In this document: in pieces, positions 56,624-64,000 of the stretch
How positions within the stretch are numbered: position 1 is the first letter of the stretch
How the letters are laid out: every line of letters starts with the position of its first letter
Source of the DNA: CAZEPJ01 sp964514105
Lineage (GTDB): Bacteria > Desulfobacterota > Desulfocorpusculales > Desulfocorpusculum
Direction: 5' to 3'
DNA: 64,000 nucleotides
Assembly: GCA_964514105.1 (NCBI GenBank)
Contig: CAZEPJ010000013.1
Span: forward strand, 1 to 64,000
Program-made: the position numbers and the translations under genes
The notes under the pieces: generated by a model
The model's database searches: none
Told to the model about the DNA's origin: nothing
Seen by the model: the letters and a program-made list of their open reading frames with translations, nothing else

Positions 56624-57490
56624 TCACGCCCCGGCTCCGCCGCGGATCTCCATGAGGTCCTCCACCTTTTCCAGTTCTGTCCACAGCACGGGCGTGCAGG
56701 CATCCAGGGCCCGCCGGGACCAGCCCAATGCCCGGGCGAGCCCCGGCGCCGATCGGGTGGCCATGCCATCGTCCCCTGTGCCGATGCCCATCTGGATGCA
56801 CAACAGGTTGGCCAGATGGACCAGGCAAAGGGCGAGAGGGTCCCGCGAAGGATCCACCGGTTCGTGATGCCGGGCCATGATGGCGACGATGTTCGCAGGG
56901 AAGTTCCAGCGCTCTCCCAGACAGCCGCCGACCTGGGCATGGTCCATTCCCAAGACCTCTCTTTCTGCCTCCAGTAGCGAACGGCGCCCCTGGTGGATCT
57001 GCTCTCGGACCGCCCCGTACCGGGCCCCCACGAACTGGCTCAGGACGATCTTGCCCACGTCGTGCAGGAGGGCGCCGGTGAAAAGGGCGTGGTCCTCCTC
57101 CTGCTCCCCCATGGCACCATGAAGGATCCGGGACAGGGTGGCGCAGGCCACGGCGTGGGACCAGAGCTCGCCCTTTTCCAGTCCGTAGCCCGGCACCTCT
57201 CCCGCCAAGTACTCCAGGGCGCCGAAGGTGACGAGCAGACGGGTCATTCCCTGGTTTCCCAGCAGGACCATGGCCTGGTGAAGGGAGTCAACCTCCCCCC
57301 GCAGGCCGAACAGCGCCGAATTGCAGACGCGAAGGAGCCTGGCGGTGATCACGGGGTCGTACTGGATGACCGGCAGCAGGCGAGTGGCCGAGACCTGGGG
57401 GTCCTGGAGAAGGGCCAGGGCCTTGATCACCACTTGCGGAAAGCAGCGAACCCGATCCATGGAATCGACGATGGCCTCCATGTCGCTCAT
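56624..57490 (-). CDS. HDOD domain protein
   Basis: This 288-residue protein is essentially a single HDOD domain: VDSMDRVRCFPQVVIKALALLQDPQVSATRLLPVIQYDPVITARLLRVCNSALFGL, FTGALLHDVGKIVLSQFV, IMARHHEPVD. Its start overlaps the cheD stop (ATGA) and has GGAGGTGAG upstream. Two HDOD proteins in a row after cheD suggest one chemosensory or c-di-GMP-linked module. Confidence 0.87.
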   Translation of the reverse strand: MSDMEAIVDSMDRVRCFPQVVIKALALLQDPQVSATRLLPVIQYDPVITARLLRVCNSALFGLRGEVDSLHQAMVLLGNQGMTRLLVTFGALEYLAGEVPGYGLEKGELWSHAVACATLSRILHGAMGEQEEDHALFTGALLHDVGKIVLSQFVGARYGAVREQIHQGRRSLLEAEREVLGMDHAQVGGCLGERWNFPANIVAIMARHHEPVDPSRDPLALCLVHLANLLCIQMGIGTGDDGMATRSAPGLARALGWSRRALDACTPVLWTELEKVEDLMEIRGGAGA

Positions 57491-57969
57491 AGCTCCCTCA
57501 CCTCCTGTCCTGCACACCGGACCCACGCCCTCCCGGTGGCCAGCGTCAGGTGCAGGGTGCGATTGACGACGCCGCCCAGGTCCTCGCCGCCCAACGCGAG
57601 GTCCAGGGCGCCCAGGATCCGGCGCACGGCCTCGCAGTTTCGGCTCCCCACGTCGAAAAAGCCCGAATCGTCCAGGATTCGAGCCCCCCCCGCCACCACC
57701 ACCCGGGTGCGTCCCCTGTTCAGGCCCAGGCGGAATGCCATGTCCAGGAGCAGGGGGATCCCCGTGTCTGCGAACAGGGCCGGCCTGTGCTGCGCCCGGA
57801 CGGCGTCCAGCGCGGAGTCGGGCAGCATGCAGTGGAGCATCCCCCCTACCCCCGCCCCAGGGTCATGGATGGCCACGCCCATGCAGGCGCCCAGGGATTG
57901 GGCCACGAGGGTCTCCCCCGGGTCGTTGCTGACCGCCAAATCCGCGATTCCCACGATGCGCAGGTTCAT
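57487..57969 (-). CDS. cheD: Chemoreceptor deamidase CheD
   Basis: This 160-residue protein has LVAQSLGACMGVAIHDPGAGVGGMLHCMLPDS, which holds the catalytic Cys (GAC) and His (LHCMLP), then FADTGIPLLLDMAFRLG and VVVAGGARILDDSGFFDVGSRNCEAVRRIL. CheD deamidates Gln in chemoreceptors and tunes CheA. ATG 57969 is preferred to the TTG five codons upstream. No cheA, cheW or receptor gene lies in the window. Confidence 0.95.
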   Translation of the reverse strand: MNLRIVGIADLAVSNDPGETLVAQSLGACMGVAIHDPGAGVGGMLHCMLPDSALDAVRAQHRPALFADTGIPLLLDMAFRLGLNRGRTRVVVAGGARILDDSGFFDVGSRNCEAVRRILGALDLALGGEDLGGVVNRTLHLTLATGRAWVRCAGQEVREL

Positions 57970-58076
57970 GGCTTCAACGCACAACAGCCCGGATCTGCCG
58001 GGAGTCCGGAGCCGTTTGACCGAACGTCACGGCGCCCCGGGGGGGGCGCCCCGCCGCCGCCCGTGGCCTCCCCCTG

Positions 58077-60479
58077 TCACCGCAGGGCATCGCGGACCGC
58101 TTGGACCAAGGCGGGCAGGCCGAAGGGTTTTCGGAGCACTCCGGCCAGCCGGTGCCCCAGGACGCCGCCGACTTCGTCCCCGTCTTCTCCCAGGGAGGCC
58201 ACGATGCGCGTCTCCGGGGCGGCCTCCATCAGCTCCCGAAGGCTTGGCTCCTGCTGGGGCAGCGGCTGGGGCAGGTCCAGGATGACGAGGTGGAACGGCT
58301 CCCGCTTCTGGCTGGCCGCGCGGAGCGTGGTCAGGGCCTCCTCGGCGCTGGCGGCCACGCTGACCCGATAGCCCAGGGGCTCCAGGATCTCCGCGGCCAC
58401 CTCTCGCAGGAGGGGTTCGTCATCCACCACCAGGATCCGATCCCCGGAGGGCGGGGCCGGCGATGGAGGGGGCAGGGACCGGGCCGTGGTGCCGCCCTCT
58501 TCCCCCAACGCCCGCAGGTAGACCGTCAGACAGGATCCGCCACTCGCCCCGCCGCGCCCGGGACTCTCCGCCAGGATGTACCCCTGGTGGTCCTTGACGA
58601 TGGCGTAGGCGATGGACAAGCCCAGCCCTGTGCCCTTGCCGGGCTCCTTGGTCGTGAAGAACGGCTCGAAGGCTCGCTCGAGCACCTTGGGCGGCATGCC
58701 GCTGCCGTCGTCCTCCACGGTCACGGCCACGTACCGCCCCGGCGAAGCCCACGGGTGCGTTCGACAGAAGTCCTCCCCGAGTTGCACCTGGTGCGCCGCG
58801 AACCGGATCACGCCCTCACGGGAGATGGCATCCCGGGCGTTGAGACCCAGGTGAAAGAGGACCTGCTCCAACTGGGTGCTGTCCCCAAGGATCCGCGGCA
58901 GCCCCTCCTCGAGGTCCGTCTCCAGGCGGATCTCCGGGGGAGTGCCCTGACGCAGGAGCTCCACCGCCCCCTGGATCACGGCGTTGATCTGCAAGGGGAC
59001 CCGCTCCCCCTCCTGGGTTCGCGCCAGGGTGAGCATCCGGCGGGTCAGGGCCGAGGCCCTCCCGCAGCTCCGTTCGATCTCCTGGAGGTATCCCGCCAGG
59101 GGGCCCCCGGCAGGCGCGGTCAGTGCGCACAACTGCGTGTATCCCAGGATGGCCGCCAGGATGTTGTTGAACTCGTGGGCCATGCCAGCGGCCAGCGTGC
59201 CCAGGCCCTGCATACGCTGGGCGTGGTAGAGCTGGCGCTGCAACTGCTCTTTCTCCGTCATGTCCTGCATGGTCTCGACGGCGCCTATGACCTCCCCCTC
59301 GGAGTCCCTGAGCCGCGCCGCCACCAAGTAGATGTGCCTGGGGCGGCCGTTGAGGAAGATCTCGTCGTAGGCCTCCATGGCCTCGGGGATCTGATCGCTC
59401 TTGACGAGCTGTTTGTCCGCGAAATAGGCCCTGGCATTGCCGTCGTCGGGGTCCAAAGCCAGGTGGGCCAACAGGGGCCTGTGAGACCCGCAAAACGCCA
59501 CGGATGGATCCAGGGGACTGGCCAGGACGCGGTCCCTGCCCACCCCGGTCAGTCGCTCGCTGGCCCGGTTCCACAGGACCACCCGGCGGTTGCGATCCAG
59601 GACCAGCGTGGGGATGGGGTTTCCGTCCACGATGGCCGCCAGGCGCTCGCGCTCCAGGCGGAGGGCCTCCTCGGAGCGCTTGAGGTCGCTCAGGTCATTG
59701 AGGATGACGATGGCCCGCCCCTGCTCGTCGCGCACCGGGGAGACGGTCATGCTCACCTGCCGCTGATCCGCCAGGGTGACCAGGTCGCCGGGCTGCCCTT
59801 CCCGCCTATCGCAGGCTCTCCGCAGCCGATCCCTCACCCGCTCCCCCGCGCTTGGAGAGAGGATGTCCGGCAGGAGGCTTCCGAGCAGGTCCTCCTCTGT
59901 GCGGCCGGTCATGGCCGCGGCCCCCGCATTGGCAAAGGTGATCCGGCCGTCGGCCGTGACCTCCAGGATCCCCTCGTCCATGCGCTCCAGGATCAGCTCG
60001 GTGCGCCGCTTGATGGCGAGCAGTTCCCTGGTGATCTCCCGGGGCTGGATTTCCTCGATGCCCAAGACGAGCGGTTCCCCGTCCATGGGCCTTCCGGTCT
60101 CGGCCAGGGCCAGGACGGCCCGCACGTGTCTCGCCATCTGGGGAAACGGGCCCTTGGCGATGCAGGCATCCGCCCCCAACTCGGACACCTCGACCAACTG
60201 CTCCGCGGCGATGGCCGAGAGGATGACCACGAAGATCTCTCGCAGGCTGGGGTCGCTTCGGATGATGCGGCACAGCTTGTCCCCGGAGATGTTCGGCATG
60301 ACCAGGTCCAGGAAGACCAGATCCGGCGGGGAGTCCCGCAGGGCGTCCAGGGCCGTGAGGCCGTCTTCGGCGGTCCGGACCGAGTGGCCGTCGCGCGCCA
60401 GCATCCTGGCCAGGAACGTGCGAAGGATGGGTTGATTGTCCACGACGAGGATCTTCTTGGGTGGGCCGAGGGTGTTCAT
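58077..60479 (-). CDS. Hybrid kinase REC-PAS-PAS-HisKA-HATPase-REC
   Basis: This 800-residue soluble protein has an N-terminal receiver with Asp58 (LVFLDLVMPNISG), two PAS domains (about 160-275 and 285-405), HisKA with AGMAHEFNNILAAILGYTQL, an HATPase (VEDDGSGMPPKVLERAFEPFFTTKEPGKGTGLGLSIAYAIV) and a C-terminal receiver (ILVVDDEPLLREV, LVILDLPQP). It receives and relays phosphate without a membrane sensor. AAAGGAGG lies before the start. The Hpt gene lies 58 nt upstream in the same direction, and cheD follows. Confidence 0.9.
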   Translation of the reverse strand: MNTLGPPKKILVVDNQPILRTFLARMLARDGHSVRTAEDGLTALDALRDSPPDLVFLDLVMPNISGDKLCRIIRSDPSLREIFVVILSAIAAEQLVEVSELGADACIAKGPFPQMARHVRAVLALAETGRPMDGEPLVLGIEEIQPREITRELLAIKRRTELILERMDEGILEVTADGRITFANAGAAAMTGRTEEDLLGSLLPDILSPSAGERVRDRLRRACDRREGQPGDLVTLADQRQVSMTVSPVRDEQGRAIVILNDLSDLKRSEEALRLERERLAAIVDGNPIPTLVLDRNRRVVLWNRASERLTGVGRDRVLASPLDPSVAFCGSHRPLLAHLALDPDDGNARAYFADKQLVKSDQIPEAMEAYDEIFLNGRPRHIYLVAARLRDSEGEVIGAVETMQDMTEKEQLQRQLYHAQRMQGLGTLAAGMAHEFNNILAAILGYTQLCALTAPAGGPLAGYLQEIERSCGRASALTRRMLTLARTQEGERVPLQINAVIQGAVELLRQGTPPEIRLETDLEEGLPRILGDSTQLEQVLFHLGLNARDAISREGVIRFAAHQVQLGEDFCRTHPWASPGRYVAVTVEDDGSGMPPKVLERAFEPFFTTKEPGKGTGLGLSIAYAIVKDHQGYILAESPGRGGASGGSCLTVYLRALGEEGGTTARSLPPPSPAPPSGDRILVVDDEPLLREVAAEILEPLGYRVSVAASAEEALTTLRAASQKREPFHLVILDLPQPLPQQEPSLRELMEAAPETRIVASLGEDGDEVGGVLGHRLAGVLRKPFGLPALVQAVRDALR

Positions 60480-60537
60480 CCGCGCGGCCTCCTTTGACGC
60501 CGGGCCCGGATGGGCGGGTTGGGGACGATCTGGCCGC

Positions 60538-60902
60538 TCATGTGAGGCCTCCCATCGACGGGCAGGCGGCCTCCCATTCTCCCAACTGGGCCGAAAGGGC
60601 CTCCCGGAGGAGCCTCACCTCGCGTCCAATGGACTCCATCTCCCCGCGCGCCCCGGCCAGGGAACCTCGGCGGGCCTGCGCCTCCAGGCGCGCCGCACAG
60701 GCCAGGATCTCCCGGAAGTCCATGGATGCGGCGGCGCCCTTGATGGAATGGGCCGCCTCGGCCGCCAGAGCGGGATGGGAACCCTCGATCGCCGCCTCCA
60801 GCCGGGCCAGCTCCCGGGTCGCCACGTCCACGAACAGGGCCGAGAACTCCAGGAACTCGGCGGGGTCCAGCCCCACACCATCGTTCGCCTCCCCCAATGG
60901 CG

Positions 60903-60906
<4 letters not shown>
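60538..60906 (-). CDS. Hpt phosphotransfer protein
   Basis: This 122-residue four-helix protein has the phosphorylatable His in AAEAAHSIKGAAASMDFREI. It should carry phosphate between the hybrid kinases on either side. Its start overlaps the stop of the upstream kinase (ATGA). Confidence 0.9.
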
Positions 60907-62525
<1,619 letters not shown>

Positions 62526-63031
62526 GCGCGAGCCTGTCCGTCCCGCGCTCCCTGTCAACATCCATATCGGCGGTCCCCGCCGAGACTTGAGACGGCTTGG
62601 GGCCACCATCCGGGCCGACGGGGTGTCGCCCGCAGGTCACCTGGCGCCCTATGGATTGGGCCTCCCGGAGGCGGCCGGGGAGAAAAGGCGGGGCGGGGGC
62701 GAACTCCGGGTTCGCCCCCGCGCGGAGGGAGGTGACAAGGCGGGGGGGGTGGAGAGGGTCAGCAGGGCCTTCCTGCCCCGAGGGGCCGAGGCCTTCAAGG
62801 AGAACCGGGCCCGTCCCGGTTCGCAAAACGCCTGCGGGCAGGGGGCCGGGCGTGCCGGCCCTCCTGGCCGTCCAGGGCCCTGGGCGCCCGCCGGGCACCG
62901 AGTGGTACTCGTACGTATCGGAGCGCCGCGGCCGCACTTGAGTCGCGCGGCGGATCCCGACTGGGAGGCGGGTGCCGCCTGGCCGCCATGCGGCGTCCAG
63001 CGGGCGCAATGGAAGCCTTGGTCCATGGGGG
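62526..63031 (-). other. Non-coding stretch between the kinase and GGDEF genes
   Basis: I see no credible gene. It holds a strong hairpin (62693-62721) and a weak FliA-like element on the minus strand at 62915-62941 (TCAAGTGC-N11-TCCGATAC, 11 of 16 positions), which would direct a short transcript into that hairpin. Confidence 0.4.
62693..62721 (-). terminator. Perfect 12-bp hairpin downstream of the GGDEF gene
   Basis: GCGGGGGCGAAC pairs perfectly with GTTCGCCCCCGC around a 5-nt loop. On the minus strand it is followed by CCCGCCTTTT, so it probably ends transcription arriving from the GGDEF gene 310 nt upstream. Confidence 0.65.
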
Positions 63032-64000
63032 TCACCGTCTCCCGGCCTGAAGGGGACAACTGGCCCCGGCCGCGCACGGGAAGGTCCGGCGCGGGATTGC
63101 CGTGGGGGCGACCGGCGCCCCATCCCCCGGGCCGCAGTGGCACACCCGATTCCTCCCCTCGAGCTTGGCCCTGTACAGGGCGCGATCGGCGTCCTCGAGG
63201 AGCTGGGCGGTCGAGACGCCCGGTCCACCGCCCCAATCGCTCACCCCGATGCTCAGGGTGATGCGGAGCGCCTCGCCCGAGGCCGTTCCGAATGCGTGCC
63301 GGGCCACTCGCTGGGACATCCTGCGGCACAGGTGGCGGGCGTTCGCCAGGGTGGTCTGGGGCAGAATCACGAGCATCTCGTCTCCGCCGAAGCGGCCCAG
63401 ATGGTCGGTGGCACGGAGCTGGTCCTTGAGGAGCCTGGCGAGCTCCCGCAGCACGCCGTCGCCGTACCCATGTCCGAATCGATCGTTGATCTCCTTGAAG
63501 CCGTCCACGTCGATGAGGGCGACGCAAAAGGGATGCCCGTACCGTTGCGAGCGCCGCAACTCCATTTCCAGGAGCTGTCCGATGAAATGCCGGTTGTACG
63601 TGGCCGTCAGGGAATCGGAGATGGCCAGGGTGTGCATCTGCTGGAGCATGCCCTCCCAGTTCCTCATGAGGGCCGCCTCCCCCAGGACCCGGCGTGCCGC
63701 GCGGATGATCCGTCCGTCTTCCCGCAGGCTCTCGCACCCCAGATAACCGGCTCCCCCCGCCTCCATGACATGGGATGCCACGGTCTCGTTCCCCCGCTGG
63801 GTGAGCACCAGGGTGGGGATCCAGGCGGGATGCCTCCGGACGGACTGAAGGAGATCCAGCCCCGTGCCCCCCTCCAGGTCGTAGCCCGTCAACACCAGGT
63901 CATAGGCCCGGGTGGACAGCTTCCGGAGGGCCGTGGGCAGATCGCCCACACGCTCCAGGGAAACCGCCGGCGTCAGCTGCCCCACCACGGCCTCCTGGAC
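63032..64000 (-). CDS. REC-GGDEF diguanylate cyclase, 5' end beyond the window
   Basis: The reading frame is open to the window edge, so the N-terminus is missing. The visible part has the end of a receiver (YDLVLTGYDLEGGTGLDLLQSV, PTLVLTQRG) and a GGDEF domain (DSLTATYNRHFIGQLLEMELRRSQRYGHPFCVALIDVDGFKEINDRFGHGYGDGVL). The active site reads RFGGDEML, so Phe is replaced by Met while the catalytic Gly, Asp and Glu remain. It probably makes c-di-GMP, opposing the HD-GYP protein at 52530. The RxxD inhibitory site upstream of the motif is not obvious. Confidence 0.88.
   Translation of the reverse strand, partial: VQEAVVGQLTPAVSLERVGDLPTALRKLSTRAYDLVLTGYDLEGGTGLDLLQSVRRHPAWIPTLVLTQRGNETVASHVMEAGGAGYLGCESLREDGRIIRAARRVLGEAALMRNWEGMLQQMHTLAISDSLTATYNRHFIGQLLEMELRRSQRYGHPFCVALIDVDGFKEINDRFGHGYGDGVLRELARLLKDQLRATDHLGRFGGDEMLVILPQTTLANARHLCRRMSQRVARHAFGTASGEALRITLSIGVSDWGGGPGVSTAQLLEDADRALYRAKLEGRNRVCHCGPGDGAPVAPTAIPRRTFPCAAGASCPLQAGRR

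Noticed and set aside
58101..60497. 798-residue open frame on the plus strand
   Set aside because: It mirrors the hybrid kinase on the other strand, which has clear REC, PAS, HisKA and HATPase motifs.

Overview
The window is a GC-rich (estimated by eye at nearly 70% G+C) chromosomal segment dominated by one almost continuous flagellar regulon. Several traits suggest a member of the Desulfobacterota (former Deltaproteobacteria): sigma54-dependent middle genes with an FlrBC-type kinase/regulator pair, FliA promoters on late genes, a csrA-fliW pair next to flagellin, FlaG, a DVU0524-type FlgM-associated protein, and FlhF-FlhG-FliA in that order. This placement is an inference from gene content; no rRNA or other phylogenetic marker is present.

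Layout. 1-320: three tRNA genes (His partial, Arg-UCG, Lys-CUU) and a terminator. 284-3780: a small hypothetical gene, a DUF6599/DUF362 exported pair and a SAM methyltransferase. 3949-6787: a sigma54-driven lytic transglycosylase and motAB on the minus strand with its own FliA promoter. 6826-20200: a sigma70-driven sigma54 activator, then a sigma54 operon of a TPR protein, FlrB-like kinase, FlrC-like activator, flgBC, fliEFGHIJ and a MotE-like gene. 20417-23843: sigma54-fliK-flgD-flgE. 24083-37186: sigma54-fliLMNOPQR-flhBA-flhF-flhG-fliA, then a FliL paralog, a small ORF, an SwrB-like protein and a second FliK-like/FlhB-like pair. 37227-46279: sigma54-flgFGAHIJ, FliA-flgMNKL, csrA, fliW. 46277-51454: FliA-fliC (with a 100-N assembly gap), flaG, fliD, fliS, a fliT-like gene. 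51468-54733: FliA-DVU0524-like gene, response regulator, REC-GAF-HD-GYP, PilZ. 54808-64000, minus strand: two HDOD proteins, CheD, hybrid kinases, Hpt and a REC-GGDEF protein.

How it works together. The promoters fit a tiered cascade. A sigma70 promoter makes a sigma54 activator. Sigma54 promoters drive the FlrBC-type regulators, basal body, export gate, hook and fliA. FliA promoters, held by FlgM until the hook is complete, drive motAB, flgM-flgN-flgKL, fliC and a c-di-GMP output module. CsrA/FliW probably adds translational control, because the fliC leader carries a perfect hairpin with AGGA in its loop. The last 10 kb is a signalling block (CheD, HDOD, phosphorelay, GGDEF) that may tune motility.

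The items most worth following up are: a FliA promoter that places a 15-codon ORF at or near +1 and couples it to flgM; NPEH in place of NPTH in FlhB; a 992-residue FliD with an internal duplication; a sigma54-driven transglycosylase beside a FlgJ that lacks its muramidase; a TPR protein at the head of the regulator operon; and a very long hairpin between fliC and flaG.
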